Shown: positions 41,860 to 51,956, counted from the stretch's first letter. The stretch is DNA of 64,000 bases from Paenibacillus sambharensis (GCF_003233845.1 NZ_QKRB01000010.1:155647-219646), one strand, 5' to 3'. The notes: generated by a model not told the origin, from the sequence alone. A program made the numbers and translations.

Positions 41860-42825
41860 ATGGAAACATTACGCATATTGGGCGAGCTCGCCAATATTAC
41901 GCTTGTCTTCTCGACGGCGCTTATCTTTGCCGCGCTCGGCGGTATTTTCAGTGAGCGGTCCGGTGTAATCAATATTGGGCTTGAAGGCCTTATGGTTGCC
42001 GGGGCATTCGCCGCGGCGATTGGTACGGCCTATGTGGAGGGAACCGGAGCATACGGGCTGGCGCCATGGGTCGGTGTGATTGCAGCCATGGTATTTGGTC
42101 TCGTCTTCTCGCTTCTCCATGCCGTAGCCACGGTCACCTTCAAGGCAAACCAGGCGATTATAGGCGTTGTTATCAATATTCTGGCGCTGGCCGTTACGGT
42201 CTATCTGGTCAAAGTGCTGTATGACGGAGCGGGTAAGACAGATACGCTGGAGGCGGTCTTCTCCAAGGTACCGATTCCTGGGCTTTCCCAGATTCCATTC
42301 CTGGGTGAAGCGCTGTTTAACGCTTACCCAACCACTTATATTGCTTATATCCTGGTGCCGATCAGCGCTTATCTGCTGTACAAGACTCCATTCGGGCTTC
42401 GTCTGCGCTCGGTGGGTGAGCATCCGGGTGCCTCGGATACCGTGGGCATCAACGTGAAGAAGTACCGTTACATCGGCGTCTTGATCAGCGGCGTATTGGC
42501 GGGTCTGGGCGGCGCGACAATTACGCTGACGACAACGAACGACTTCTCGCATAACACGATATCCGGCCAGGGCTTCATCGCCCTAGCGGCGGTTATCTTC
42601 GGCAGATGGCATCCTTATGGTGCTGCAGCAGCAGCTATCTTCTTCGGCTTCGCGCAGGCGGTCCGGAACTTCGCCACGCTGTTCGAATGGTCGCGTGACA
42701 TCCCTACGGAATTCCTGTTTATGCTGCCTTATGTGCTTACGCTGCTAGTACTTGCAGGCGCGGCGGGCAGGGCGGTCAAAGGTCCGGCGGCAGCCGGCGA
42801 GCCTTACGATCCGGGCAAGCGTTAA
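41860..42825 (+). CDS. nupQ: Nucleoside ABC transporter permease (NupQ-like)
   Basis: 321 residues, about eight to nine helices. Motifs: AALGGIFSERSGVINIGLEGLMVAGAF, HAVATVTFKANQAIIGVVINILA and RLRSVGEHPGASDTVGIN, the shorter partner permease of the YufP/YufQ pair. It begins 3 bases after the NupP stop. It closes the importer operon and is followed by a long bidirectional-looking terminator. Confidence 0.92.
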   Translation: METLRILGELANITLVFSTALIFAALGGIFSERSGVINIGLEGLMVAGAFAAAIGTAYVEGTGAYGLAPWVGVIAAMVFGLVFSLLHAVATVTFKANQAIIGVVINILALAVTVYLVKVLYDGAGKTDTLEAVFSKVPIPGLSQIPFLGEALFNAYPTTYIAYILVPISAYLLYKTPFGLRLRSVGEHPGASDTVGINVKKYRYIGVLISGVLAGLGGATITLTTTNDFSHNTISGQGFIALAAVIFGRWHPYGAAAAAIFFGFAQAVRNFATLFEWSRDIPTEFLFMLPYVLTLLVLAGAAGRAVKGPAAAGEPYDPGKR

Positions 42826-42845
42826 TGGTGTAGATAATTAGACAA

Positions 42846-42894
42846 AAAAAGTTAGAAGGCAGCGTCCAAATCGGGCGCTGCCTTCTAACTTTTT
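42846..42894 (+). terminator. Strong terminator after nupNOPQ
   Basis: GTTAGAAGGCAGCG (42851-42864) pairs perfectly with CGCTGCCTTCTAAC (42876-42889), extended by A-run/T-run pairing on both sides (42846-42850 and 42890-42894). Confidence 0.9.
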
Positions 42895-43012
42895 AATAGT
42901 AAAATGCCGATATAGATCTTACAGATATTGTTGACACCACGAGGTAGTTCTGTTTGTTGAAGAACCGCGACTTGGGCTACAGTGTCATCTAACTTGATCG
43001 GGGGAATCAGGC

Positions 43013-44284
43013 TTGGACCAGAAACAAGAGATTTTGAAGAAGCTGCTGTTGTATACACTTCGCATGTGCCTGCAGGGTTTAGTAATTGGTGCTGCGGCCG
43101 CACTAGTTCTGTGGCTGATTCAGGGGGTGCCTGTATTAAATACGACAAATATCTGGATGGTTGCTGTCGTGATGTTCGGAACGATGGTCTTCGGGCTTAT
43201 GAATTTCTTAGCGTATGCAAAGCCCTTTGCCGAGATTAACACGTTTATCACGACAATCGCGGAAGGCGATCTTACGCGTGATATACAGCTCAACAAGCTT
43301 GCGGCTCTGCGCCGGTTCGGTGAGCCGATGAATGACATGCGCAAGTCGCTGCACGGGCTGGTATCCCAAGTGACTGAGGCCGCGGTTCATGTGAACGGTT
43401 CGATTAAGGAGCTGCAGGAGCATAATGAGAAGACGCGCCGGGATTACGAAGCGATTCTGAAGCACATGCAGGAGATATCGGTATCGGCAGAAGTGCAGTC
43501 CCGCTCGGCAGCGGAAAGTGCCAAGGCAGTGGACGAGATGGCAGCTGGCGTGACGCGGATCTCCAATTCCTCAAGCTCTGTAGGGGAATCGCTGAGCAGC
43601 ACCTCCACGGAGGCCAGCCGCACGCGCGAGGAGATGGCGGCGATGAATGAGCAGATGCAGAAGGTGAAAGGGTCATTTGGCGCTCTTGCACATACTTCGG
43701 AGTCGTTCATCAAGCGCAGTGAGGAGATGAACCAGTTCATCAGTGCCATCACTGCCATTTCGCAGCAGACGAATATGCTGGCTCTTAATGCGGGAATTGA
43801 AGCGGCCCGCGCGGGTGACCAGGGAAGAGGCTTTGCAGTAGTAGCAGGCGAGGTGCGTAAGCTGGCAGGACAAGCTACGGAGGCAGCGAACAGCATGCAG
43901 GAGCTGATCGCCAGCATTCAGGAGAATTCTGCCCGTTCCCAGATGGCTGTTCAGGCTTCCCAGCAAGAGGTGGAGGGCGGTCTGCAGGCGCTCGGCCGGA
44001 CGGAAGCAGCCATGCACCGCATTCTGAATGATGTGGAGCAGATTCATAAGCAGATGCAGGAGATCTCCTCTGTCAGCGAGGACGTGGCAGCCGGCAGTGA
44101 GGAAGTGGCTGCGACGGTTGATGAGGTGGCACACTCGGCAGGACAGTCAAGCCAGAGTGTCAAGGAGGTTCTGCAGCTGACAGATGAAGTTAACGGAGCC
44201 ATGAACCGGATTGCGGAGTCGGGCGAGCAGCTGGGCCGGATGAGCGGCAAGCTGAACAGCCTAATGGAGCGATTCCGTCTGTAG
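43013..44284 (+). CDS. Methyl-accepting chemotaxis protein lacking an extracellular sensor domain
   Basis: 423 residues. Two hydrophobic helices (about 20-37 and 46-65) are joined by a loop of only about 10 residues. A HAMP-like stretch ([25 protein letters not shown]) leads into the signalling coiled coil, with tip [29 protein letters not shown] in part. The start is TTG 43013, preceded by GGGGGA; no ATG or GTG fits better. Lacking a ligand domain, it may sense membrane state or work with a partner. It follows the nucleoside importer but has its own unit after a strong terminator. Confidence 0.88.
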   Translation: MDQKQEILKKLLLYTLRMCLQGLVIGAAAALVLWLIQGVPVLNTTNIWMVAVVMFGTMVFGLMNFLAYAKPFAEINTFITTIAEGDLTRDIQLNKLAALRRFGEPMNDMRKSLHGLVSQVTEAAVHVNGSIKELQEHNEKTRRDYEAILKHMQEISVSAEVQSRSAAESAKAVDEMAAGVTRISNSSSSVGESLSSTSTEASRTREEMAAMNEQMQKVKGSFGALAHTSESFIKRSEEMNQFISAITAISQQTNMLALNAGIEAARAGDQGRGFAVVAGEVRKLAGQATEAANSMQELIASIQENSARSQMAVQASQQEVEGGLQALGRTEAAMHRILNDVEQIHKQMQEISSVSEDVAAGSEEVAATVDEVAHSAGQSSQSVKEVLQLTDEVNGAMNRIAESGEQLGRMSGKLNSLMERFRL

Positions 44285-44320
44285 ACTGCAGGAACGTGGT
44301 TAGCGAGAATAAGCTGAAAT

Positions 44321-44373
44321 AAGAGTCCCGGCGGGTGCTGCTTTGATTGGCAGTGCTGCCGGGACTCTTTTAG
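44321..44373 (+). terminator. Terminator after the chemoreceptor
   Basis: AAGAGTCCCGGC (44321-44332) pairs perfectly with GCCGGGACTCTT (44358-44369) around a 25-base loop, followed by TTTAG. Confidence 0.75.
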
Positions 44374-44730
44374 TTTAAAGGAAAAGTGTAAATTCTGGGG
44401 TCACCGGTGAGGACTGGCAAGAAGATCCGGCCTGTCGTAATCCGGGAAGTGGAGAAGTTCCGTTAATGTGATCCAAGGAACGGATTTGAGCGGATGGTAT
44501 GCGACGGATGCCACGAGAAGAGGCGTATGCCATTTCGGTGTAAAGGCCAAATTTGCAGAATGTACCCCTGTAAGGAGAACGAGGGATGGCAGGATGCATC
44601 CCGGTATTAAGACGCGGGTTCGGCGGAAACAAGTTATGGTCTCCTTCCACTGTAAAGGGGGAGCGGACTTCACGAATAGAGCAATCCGCGCATAGGATTC
44701 CTCCGGTTTGGCACCATTCAAATCTAACAG

Positions 44731-44905
44731 AACACAGCGACCTTATTTCGGTTAATAGGGGCCGCCTCAGCGGGTAACGGAACTCAGCGCTGCTATTGGG
44801 TCCATTTCAAGGGGATCTTTACTAATAGGGGGGCATTAAAGCCTCTGAGTTCCGTTACCATTCAAAAATGACTCTAATTCACTGGATAAGGCTTCTCAGT
44901 TCCGT
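44731..44905. repeat. Intergenic repeat family, locus 2
   Basis: GTAACGGAACTCAG (44774-44787) has a perfect inverted copy CTGAGTTCCGTTAC (44845-44858). A related unit AGAACACAGCG lies at 44730, and an inverted CTCAGTTCCGT at 44895-44905. The units are spaced about 45-70 bases apart. Confidence 0.6.
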
Positions 44906-45033
44906 AAAGGCCTGCATAGGCCTGTCTGCATGAAGCTGATATATACGTATACCGCAATTGACGAGTTGAGGATAGCCGGCTAAGCGGCTGGAATCAAACG
45001 AGTTAGTGACCTATTAGGGCAGTTGCAACGATG

Positions 45034-45075
45034 AAAGAATCTCCTGCTTCATGCAGTTCAGGGATTCTTTTGTTA
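45034..45075 (+). terminator. Orphan terminator-like hairpin
   Basis: AAAGAATC (45034-45041) pairs with GATTCTTT (45063-45070), with inner CCTG / CAGG, followed by TGTTATT. No gene ends upstream of it, so it may end a small RNA or be the remains of a lost gene. Confidence 0.5.
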
Positions 45076-45184
45076 TTCCCAGAGGGATTGCTTTCACAAG
45101 CCATCAGGCAAGGGTTACCGCTTACATGCCCGAATTGTGTATAATAGTTGGTGTGAAGAATACCGATTAGGAGGGAGCCGAATT

Positions 45185-45874
45185 ATGAAGATTACATTTC
45201 TCGGGCACAGCTGCGTTCTGCTGGAATCAGAGAAGCACAAGATTCTTATCGACCCTTTCATTACTGGTAATCCGGTGGCGACCCTATCAGCGGATGAGCT
45301 GAAGGTCGACTACGTTCTGCTTACACATGGCCATGGGGACCATGTCGGCGATGCGTTTGATATTGCGAAGCGTTCGGATGCGCTTATCATTGCACCGAAT
45401 GAGCTGGCGGTATATGCCGGCTGGCAGGGCTGCCGCGCCCACCCGATGCATATCGGCGGAGCACGAATGTTTGATTTCGGCCGTGTGAAGCTCACGCCTG
45501 CGCTGCATGGCTCGGGATACGAGGTGCCTGGCAAGCAGGAAATCGTGTATATGGGCATGCCAGCCGGTTTTCTGCTGAATATTGAGGGGCTAACGATCTA
45601 TCATGCTGGCGATACGGCATTATTCAGCGATCTGAAGCTGATTGGTGAGATGAATGCCATTGATCTGGCTTTTCTTCCGATTGGCGATAATTTTACGATG
45701 GGGCCCGAAGATGCACTTGTTGCGGCCGGATGGCTTAGACCGAAGCGTGTCGTGCCGGTTCACTACAATACTTTTCCGCTGGTGGAGCAGGACGGCCACG
45801 CCTTCGTACGCGCGCTCTCCAGCCACAAGATTGAAGGTATCGCTATGGAGCCGGGTGACAGCATAACGCTCTAG
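45185..45874 (+). CDS. UPF0173 metal-dependent hydrolase (metallo-beta-lactamase fold, YtkL-like)
   Basis: 229 residues. Metallo-beta-lactamase metal motif [12 protein letters not shown] (HxHxDH, about residues 49-56), followed by [29 protein letters not shown] with the bridging aspartate, and a C-terminal histidine in VVPVHYNTF. This is the UPF0173 family pattern and length; the substrate is unknown. ATG 45185 follows TAGGAGGGAG. An earlier in-frame ATG at 45137 has no site. Confidence 0.9.
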   Translation: MKITFLGHSCVLLESEKHKILIDPFITGNPVATLSADELKVDYVLLTHGHGDHVGDAFDIAKRSDALIIAPNELAVYAGWQGCRAHPMHIGGARMFDFGRVKLTPALHGSGYEVPGKQEIVYMGMPAGFLLNIEGLTIYHAGDTALFSDLKLIGEMNAIDLAFLPIGDNFTMGPEDALVAAGWLRPKRVVPVHYNTFPLVEQDGHAFVRALSSHKIEGIAMEPGDSITL

Positions 45875-45879
45875 AGAGC

Positions 45880-45945
45880 AAAGTCTGTTGTACGGACTCT
45901 TTATAACGAGCCGAAGGGCATCCCGGATGAGGGGTGCCTCTTTGC
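45880..45945 (+). terminator. Two stacked terminator-like hairpins after the UPF0173 gene
   Basis: AGTCTGT / ACGGACT (45882-45888 with 45892-45898), followed by CTTTAT. Then AGGGCATCCC with GGGGTGCCT (about 45915-45939), followed by CTTTGCTT. Confidence 0.55.
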
Positions 45946-46015
45946 TTCATGCTGCAGGCCTGTTCGTCTACAGGATCCGGGGGTAATTAGTTTTTATAAG
46001 ACAGGAGGGTATCGG

Positions 46016-47740
46016 ATGCGGCATGTGCTTACCTATTTGAAACCATACCGGGCTGCTGCGGCTGCTGCCTTGCTGCTGATGCTAGTTGAGCTGGTTGTAG
46101 AGCTGTGGCACCCGCTGCTGATGGCTCGTGTGATCAATGAAGGCATTCTGCAGAGGGATTCGACGGCTGTACTTCAAATCGGGGGTGTGATGGCAGGAAT
46201 CGCCCTGATCGGCTTTGTGTCGGGTATTATCAACTCTTACCTGGCAGCCCACGTCAGTCAGAATATGGGGTTCGATATCCGTAAAGCGATGTTCATTCGT
46301 GTACAGCGCATGTCCTATGCGGTCTATAACCGGTTTGCGGAATCGTCTCTGATTACCCGGATGACCGGCGATGTCACGCAGATTCAGAATGTGGTCTTCA
46401 TGGGGCTTCGGATCATGATGCGGGCCCCGCTCCTGATGATCGGCGGACTGGTCATGGCACTGTCGGTGAACCTGCGGCTCGGCCTTATACTGGTCGTGGT
46501 TACGCCTGTGCTGTTCGGGCTGCTGATCTGGATGATGAACAAGAGCTTCAAGCTGTTCCGGCTGGTTCAAGACAGACTGGACAAGACCAACGGCATCCTG
46601 CGGGAGAATCTTCTGGGCATGAGGCTGATCCGCACCTTGGTACGTTCGAGTTATGAGACAGCCCGCTTCACGGAGGTTAGTGATGATCTTCGGCACCAGA
46701 CATCCAGAGCTCTCCGGCTGATCGAGCTGGTCGTACCGGTGATGCTGCTTGTCATGAATCTGAGTATCCTTCTGATTCTGTGGCTGGGCAGCTTCGAAGT
46801 TGCGGCAGGCGGCGCCAATGTAGGGGAGATTGTAGCTATAATCAACTACGCAACCCGCATAACCGGCGCGTTCTCCGTCGTTTCCTTCATCATGAGCGGC
46901 TTGTCTCGTGCCCGCGCATCGGGCGGCAGGATCGCAGAGGTGCTGAAGGCAGATGGGGATGAGCCGGTCAGCGGCAATCGCGAAAGCGCTTCAACTACAG
47001 GAGCGGCAGAGATAGAATTCGACGGGGTTACCTTCCGCTATCCCGGCTTGTCTGCACCGGCGCTGCACCAAGTATCCTTCCGGATTAAGCCGGGAAGCAT
47101 GGCGGCCATTCTGGGGGCGACGGGCTCCGGTAAATCGACGATGTTTCAAATGCTGCCGCGGCTCTATGAGCCCGAAGCGGGGGCGGTCCGCCTGGACGGT
47201 ACGGATCTAAGGGAGTGGCGTACAGAAGAACTGCGGAATCAGATCGGGTATGTGCCGCAGGAGGTCATGCTCGTCTCGGGCACGGTGCGCGAGAACCTGC
47301 TTTGGGGCAGGCAGGATGCAGCTGCCGAGGAGGTGGTCCAGGCAGCGCAGGATGCTCAGATCCATGAGACGATCATGCGGCTGCCTGATCAATATGACAC
47401 GGTTATCGGACAGAAGGGAGTTAATCTGTCGGGTGGTCAAAAGCAGCGGCTGTCAGTCGCACGGGCGCTGCTGCGCAAACCTAGGGCTCTGCTACTGGAT
47501 GACAGCACGAGCGCTCTGGATGTCAGGACGGAAGCGAAGCTGCTGGAGGCGCTGAAGAGCTATACTTGTACGATCATGATTGTTACACAGAAGATCAGCA
47601 CCGCGATAAAGGCGGATACCATAATTCTCATGGAGGACGGCCGGGTGCAGGACCAGGGCAGTCATCAGGAGCTCATGGAGCGTTCGGCGCTGTACCGCAG
47701 CATCGTCAGCTCACAGCAGGAGGAGGCGAGCCATGGCTAA
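46016..47740 (+). CDS. Heterodimeric ABC exporter subunit with degenerate ATP site (YfiB-like)
   Basis: 574 residues: six membrane helices then a nucleotide-binding domain. Walker A is GATGSGKST and the signature LSGGQKQRLSVARAL. Walker B is ALLLDDSTSALD with aspartate in place of the catalytic glutamate, and the switch histidine is replaced by glutamine (MIVTQKIS). Both changes mark it as the degenerate half. Length and features resemble B. subtilis YfiB (573 residues). It overlaps the next gene by 8 bases. ATG 46016 follows ACAGGAGGG. The substrate is unknown; drug or lipid export is typical. Confidence 0.9.
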   Translation: MRHVLTYLKPYRAAAAAALLLMLVELVVELWHPLLMARVINEGILQRDSTAVLQIGGVMAGIALIGFVSGIINSYLAAHVSQNMGFDIRKAMFIRVQRMSYAVYNRFAESSLITRMTGDVTQIQNVVFMGLRIMMRAPLLMIGGLVMALSVNLRLGLILVVVTPVLFGLLIWMMNKSFKLFRLVQDRLDKTNGILRENLLGMRLIRTLVRSSYETARFTEVSDDLRHQTSRALRLIELVVPVMLLVMNLSILLILWLGSFEVAAGGANVGEIVAIINYATRITGAFSVVSFIMSGLSRARASGGRIAEVLKADGDEPVSGNRESASTTGAAEIEFDGVTFRYPGLSAPALHQVSFRIKPGSMAAILGATGSGKSTMFQMLPRLYEPEAGAVRLDGTDLREWRTEELRNQIGYVPQEVMLVSGTVRENLLWGRQDAAAEEVVQAAQDAQIHETIMRLPDQYDTVIGQKGVNLSGGQKQRLSVARALLRKPRALLLDDSTSALDVRTEAKLLEALKSYTCTIMIVTQKISTAIKADTIILMEDGRVQDQGSHQELMERSALYRSIVSSQQEEASHG

Positions 47741-49595
47741 GACAGCGAACCGGAGCCGCGGGGCTGCCCCGTTAACAGCCGGCAGAATGAACGCGGCCGC
47801 AGCACCAGGGAAACAGCCGTCTGAACCGGCAGGCAGGAAGAAGATCAGACCCAAGGACGGATGGGGTACGATCGTGAAGATCGGGGCCTACCTAGGGAAG
47901 CACCGTGCGCTGCTTGTCATGATTATCGTCATGACCGTGTTTAGCTCAATCCTTGGTTTAATGGGTCCTTATCTGCTCGGCTGGGCCATTGACCATTATT
48001 TTGTCCCTGGCGACTATGCCGGCCTAGCCGGGTTAATTATGCTGCTGGGCGCCTTTTACCTGCTTCAGAGCCTAGCCGCCTGGCTGCAGAATTACTGGAT
48101 GATCGGTGTGGCACAGGAAGCGGTATCGACCATGCGCAAGGATCTCTTCCGTCAGCTGCACCGGCTGCCAGTCAGTTATTATGTCAAGCGCCAGCATGGC
48201 GACATGATGAGCCGGGTAACCCACGATATCGAGAATGTCAGCCAGACCCTGAACACGTCTGTTATCCAGCTGCTGTCAAGCCTGCTGACCTTCACGGGCA
48301 TGCTCGGGCTGATGCTCTGGCTGAGTCCGCTGCTGACGGTTATCACGCTGACCATCATTCCTGGAATGGTGCTCGGTATGAAGTGGATTACTGCCCGGAC
48401 AGGCAAGTATTTCAAGGAGCAGCAGCGCGACCTGGGACAGCTGAACGGTTTTGTGGAGGAGTCGTTGTCAGCCCATCGCATTGTGAAGAGCTTCTCGATG
48501 GAAGAGCGGATGATTGAGGCATTCGTGGAGCGAAGCGGCCGCCTTAAGGTTTCGGGCTATTGGGCGCAGACCTATACAGGCTTCATACCGAAGCTGATGA
48601 ACATGCTGAATAACGTCAGCTTTGCCATTATCGCAGGGGCGGGCGGCCTGCTCGCCATCAATGGTCTTGTCAGTGTGGGTATCCTTGTAACCTTTGCGGA
48701 GTATGCGCGCCAGTTCACCAGACCCCTTAACGATCTCGCTAACCAGTTCAACACCTTCTTGTCCGCCATTGCAGGCGCAGAGCGTGTGTTTGCCGTGCTG
48801 GAGGAGGACGGGGAGGAGCGGGATGAACGCAATGCTGGAGAGATCCGGAACATACAGGGCGATGTAGTTCTGGAAAATGTCTCTTTTGCCTACGAGAAGG
48901 GCGGTCAGACGATTAGGGATGTAACAATCCATGCCCGACCAGGTGAGACGGTGGCCTTGGTTGGACCGACGGGAGCGGGGAAAACGACGATCTTCCAGCT
49001 GCTTTCCCGGTTCTATGATCCGGATGAAGGCGAAATCCGGATAGACGGCCGTCCGACCGGAACTATGACAAGAAGCAGCCTCCGCCGGCAGATGGGCTTC
49101 GTGCTGCAGGATGTATTCCTGTTCGAGGGCACCATTCGGGACAACATCCGCTACGGCAGGCTGGATGCAACGGACAGGGATGTAGAGCGGGCGGCAAGGG
49201 ATGCCAACGCCCACAGCTTTATTATCAAGCTGCCACATGGCTATGACACGATGCTTCAGGCTGATGGGGCCGGCATCAGCCAGGGCCAGAAGCAGCTGCT
49301 GTCCATAGCCCGTACGCTGCTTGCCGATCCGTCCATCCTGCTGCTCGATGAGGCGACAAGCAGCATTGATACGGTGACGGAAGTCCGGATTCAGGAAGCG
49401 CTCACCCGCTTGATGAAGGGAAGAACGAGCTTCGTAATCGCCCACCGCCTGAACACAATCCGCCAAGCGGACCGGATCATTGTGCTTGACCAGGGCCGAG
49501 TCATCGAACAGGGCAGCCATGCCGAGCTCATGGAGCAGGAGGGCTTCTACTATGAGCTGAACAAGGGTTTGCGTGAACATGCAGCTCAGCCATAA
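47733..49595 (+). CDS. Heterodimeric ABC exporter subunit, catalytic half (YfiC-like)
   Basis: 620 residues. An N-terminal tail of about 50 residues, rich in Ala/Pro/Lys/Arg, precedes six helices and the nucleotide-binding domain. Walker A is GPTGAGKTT, Walker B ILLLDEATSSID with the glutamate, and the switch histidine is in IAHRLN. The signature is ISQGQKQLLSIARTL instead of LSGGQ. It complements the degenerate partner so that one composite site is active, as in YfiBC/BmrCD. ATG 47733 lies inside the 3' end of the partner and follows AGGAGGAGGCG. No leader attenuator is apparent for this pair. Confidence 0.9.
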   Translation: MAKTANRSRGAAPLTAGRMNAAAAPGKQPSEPAGRKKIRPKDGWGTIVKIGAYLGKHRALLVMIIVMTVFSSILGLMGPYLLGWAIDHYFVPGDYAGLAGLIMLLGAFYLLQSLAAWLQNYWMIGVAQEAVSTMRKDLFRQLHRLPVSYYVKRQHGDMMSRVTHDIENVSQTLNTSVIQLLSSLLTFTGMLGLMLWLSPLLTVITLTIIPGMVLGMKWITARTGKYFKEQQRDLGQLNGFVEESLSAHRIVKSFSMEERMIEAFVERSGRLKVSGYWAQTYTGFIPKLMNMLNNVSFAIIAGAGGLLAINGLVSVGILVTFAEYARQFTRPLNDLANQFNTFLSAIAGAERVFAVLEEDGEERDERNAGEIRNIQGDVVLENVSFAYEKGGQTIRDVTIHARPGETVALVGPTGAGKTTIFQLLSRFYDPDEGEIRIDGRPTGTMTRSSLRRQMGFVLQDVFLFEGTIRDNIRYGRLDATDRDVERAARDANAHSFIIKLPHGYDTMLQADGAGISQGQKQLLSIARTLLADPSILLLDEATSSIDTVTEVRIQEALTRLMKGRTSFVIAHRLNTIRQADRIIVLDQGRVIEQGSHAELMEQEGFYYELNKGLREHAAQP

Positions 49596-49757
49596 CAGGT
49601 ATCATTGCAGCAATAGGACTTATTCCGACAACCTGCGGCCGTAATTTGGATAAGTTTGTAAGAAAAAAGTAAAAAATCTCTTTACGTTGGAAAGGTAAAT
49701 GATGGATAATGGGGGCGGTGATGGTTTTTAAATGCGGAAGTAGGAGGCTTAAAGCAG

Positions 49758-51956
49758 ATGCCGGATTATGATCAAGAGCAGAGTCATTTTCCTGTGAGGG
49801 CGGCAATGGACCGGCTGTCTGACGGTTTTATGGCGATGGACCGGTCCTGGAGGCTGGTGTACATTAATCCGGCGGCGAGCAGACTGTTGGAACGTGAACC
49901 GGAAGAGATGATCGGAAGAGTCGTCTGGGATGTGGTTCCCTCTCATCTTCATTCGCAGTTCTATGAGGTGTTTAATCGCTCCATGCGGGATCAGACGGCC
50001 ATGGTTCTGGAATACAAAGACCGTTATATGGAGCATTGGTATCAATTTCACCTTTATCCCGGGCAGGACGGCTTGTCTGTATTCTTCCATGACATTACCG
50101 TAATGAAACGCTTGGCGCAGGGGGCGGAGCAGTACTTCAGCACGCTGTTTGATCAGCACCCGTACGGCGTTTGTGCGCTGAATACGGAGTGGGAGCTGCA
50201 GCGGGTCAATCAATCGTTTGCCAGCATGACCGGCTATGAGCCGTCTGAACTTATCGGACATAAGCTGGGACGGTTCCTGCCCATACCGGATGGGTATCCA
50301 ACAGGCGATTCTGCACGTACGGCGGCAGGGGAAGAAATCCAGCATTATCCGACTATCGTGCGGAAAGACGGAAGCGCTGCCAACCTGGAATGCTCATTCC
50401 TTCCTGTTATAGTCGGGGCTGATATTGTCGCTTACTTCGGCATTTGCAAGGACATCACTGACCGCATCATGACGGAGAAGCGGCTCGAAGAGAGTGAACA
50501 GCGGTACAAATCCTTATCAGAGAATGCTCATGATGTTGTATTGTACCTGAGTCCGGATAGTATCGTGGAATACGTATCCCCTTCCGTAAGCAGGCTGCTC
50601 GGATATGAACAAGCGGACTGGGTAGGCCGTCATACCCGGGATATTGTAAAGGATATTGCAGTGTCAGAGGGCCCAAGGAGAACCGCCCAGTGCGGTGCCT
50701 CAGCGCATGGTACGGCCGTCTATCAGATCAAGCACAGACATGGCGATATTCTCTGGTGTGAGATCACTTACAAGCGGATATGGAACGAGCAGGGAGAGCT
50801 CGTACGGACGGTAGCGGTATGCCGGGATATTTCGGCACGGAGGCAGGCGGAGGAGGAGCTGCGGCGGAGCAAGGATAACTTTGTTCTCGCCCAGCAGATT
50901 GCGGGTCTCGGCCATTTTGAGTGGTATCTGGCCAGCGGCCACCGGGAATGGTCGGACGAGACTTACCGGATATTTGGTTATACCAGAGAACAGTTTGCCG
51001 ATGCAGCGGAAGCATCACGCCGTATTATCCATCCCGAGGATCTTGATATGATGGAGGGAATGAAGGAACGGCTCCTCAGCCGGCTTTCGGGTGACCGCCG
51101 GCTGTCCGAGAAGCTCGAATACGAGTTTCGGATCCGGCATGGCAGCGGTGAGACCCGGACAATCTATGCGATTGCCCGGCTTCTGGATGATGAAGACGGG
51201 CGTTTCGTGAGGATATTCGGCACCGTGCGCGACATAACCGGCCATAAGCAGACAGAGGAGCTGCTGCGCAAATCCGAGAAGTTGAAGATGGCTGGACAGC
51301 TGGCGGCAGGCATTGCGCATGAAATCCGTAACCCCCTGACCTCGCTCAAGGGCTTCTCCAAGCTTCAGCGCCATGCAACCGGAGAACAGGCAGACCGTTA
51401 CTATCAAATTATGGAGACAGAGTTTACACGAATTGAAATGATACTGGATGAGCTGCTTGTTCTGGCCAAGCCCAATGCAGCCTGTTATAAAGTGTGGGAC
51501 GTAAAGCTGCTGGCTGGCGAGGTGGCCGAGCTGCTGAGCAGCCAGGCCATTCTTAATAACGTCATAATCCAGATGGAGACGGGGCCTGATCCCTGTCTGG
51601 TGAACTGCGACAAGAACCAGCTCAAGCAGGTCTTCATGAATGTGATCAAGAATGCGATCGAAGCCATGCCGGGAGGCGGGCTGCTGATGGTGACAACAAC
51701 CGTCCTGCGGGAGCATGTGCTGGTGAAGGTAACCGACAGCGGTGCAGGCATTCCGATGGAGAAGATGGCCCGGCTTGGCGAGCCCTTCTACACAACGAAG
51801 GAGAAGGGTACGGGGCTTGGCCTGATGGTCAGTCTTAAGATCATTGAAGAGCATCACGGGAGAATGGAGTTTGACAGCAGTCCGGGCCGAGGCACAACCG
51901 TCTCCATCCGGCTGCCAGCCTATCAGGAAGAGACTGCATTCCAGCAGCCGTCGTGA
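49758..51956 (+). CDS. Multi-PAS domain sensor histidine kinase (KinA/KinE-like)
   Basis: 732 residues, soluble. Four PAS domains in tandem (about 8-115, 125-240, 247-360, 372-495), the last with an AxHREWSDETYRIFGYT-type start (PAS_3). HisKA box: AGIAHEIRNPLTSLKGF with H521. HATPase domain with NVIKNAIEAMPGGG, DSGAGIP and GTGLGLMVSLKIIEEHHG. No response regulator is adjacent, so it is an orphan kinase of the sporulation-phosphorelay type (inference). The start codon at 49758 has TAGGAGG upstream. A clear terminator follows, so it is a single-gene unit. Confidence 0.92.
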   Translation: MPDYDQEQSHFPVRAAMDRLSDGFMAMDRSWRLVYINPAASRLLEREPEEMIGRVVWDVVPSHLHSQFYEVFNRSMRDQTAMVLEYKDRYMEHWYQFHLYPGQDGLSVFFHDITVMKRLAQGAEQYFSTLFDQHPYGVCALNTEWELQRVNQSFASMTGYEPSELIGHKLGRFLPIPDGYPTGDSARTAAGEEIQHYPTIVRKDGSAANLECSFLPVIVGADIVAYFGICKDITDRIMTEKRLEESEQRYKSLSENAHDVVLYLSPDSIVEYVSPSVSRLLGYEQADWVGRHTRDIVKDIAVSEGPRRTAQCGASAHGTAVYQIKHRHGDILWCEITYKRIWNEQGELVRTVAVCRDISARRQAEEELRRSKDNFVLAQQIAGLGHFEWYLASGHREWSDETYRIFGYTREQFADAAEASRRIIHPEDLDMMEGMKERLLSRLSGDRRLSEKLEYEFRIRHGSGETRTIYAIARLLDDEDGRFVRIFGTVRDITGHKQTEELLRKSEKLKMAGQLAAGIAHEIRNPLTSLKGFSKLQRHATGEQADRYYQIMETEFTRIEMILDELLVLAKPNAACYKVWDVKLLAGEVAELLSSQAILNNVIIQMETGPDPCLVNCDKNQLKQVFMNVIKNAIEAMPGGGLLMVTTTVLREHVLVKVTDSGAGIPMEKMARLGEPFYTTKEKGTGLGLMVSLKIIEEHHGRMEFDSSPGRGTTVSIRLPAYQEETAFQQPS

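Larger units (their letters stand above)
44374..45184. other. Non-coding stretch of about 810 bases
   Basis: The open frames here show no codon logic or family resemblance and lack ribosome-binding sites. The region holds the repeat family of 44731-44905 and an orphan terminator-like hairpin at 45034-45075. A TATAAT at 45140-45145, about 40 bases before the UPF0173 gene, may be that gene's -10. Confidence 0.5.

Noticed and set aside
44375..44721. Minus- and plus-strand open frames in the 44.4-44.8 kb gap
   Set aside because: No start signals or conserved motifs; composition is that of the non-coding repeat region.
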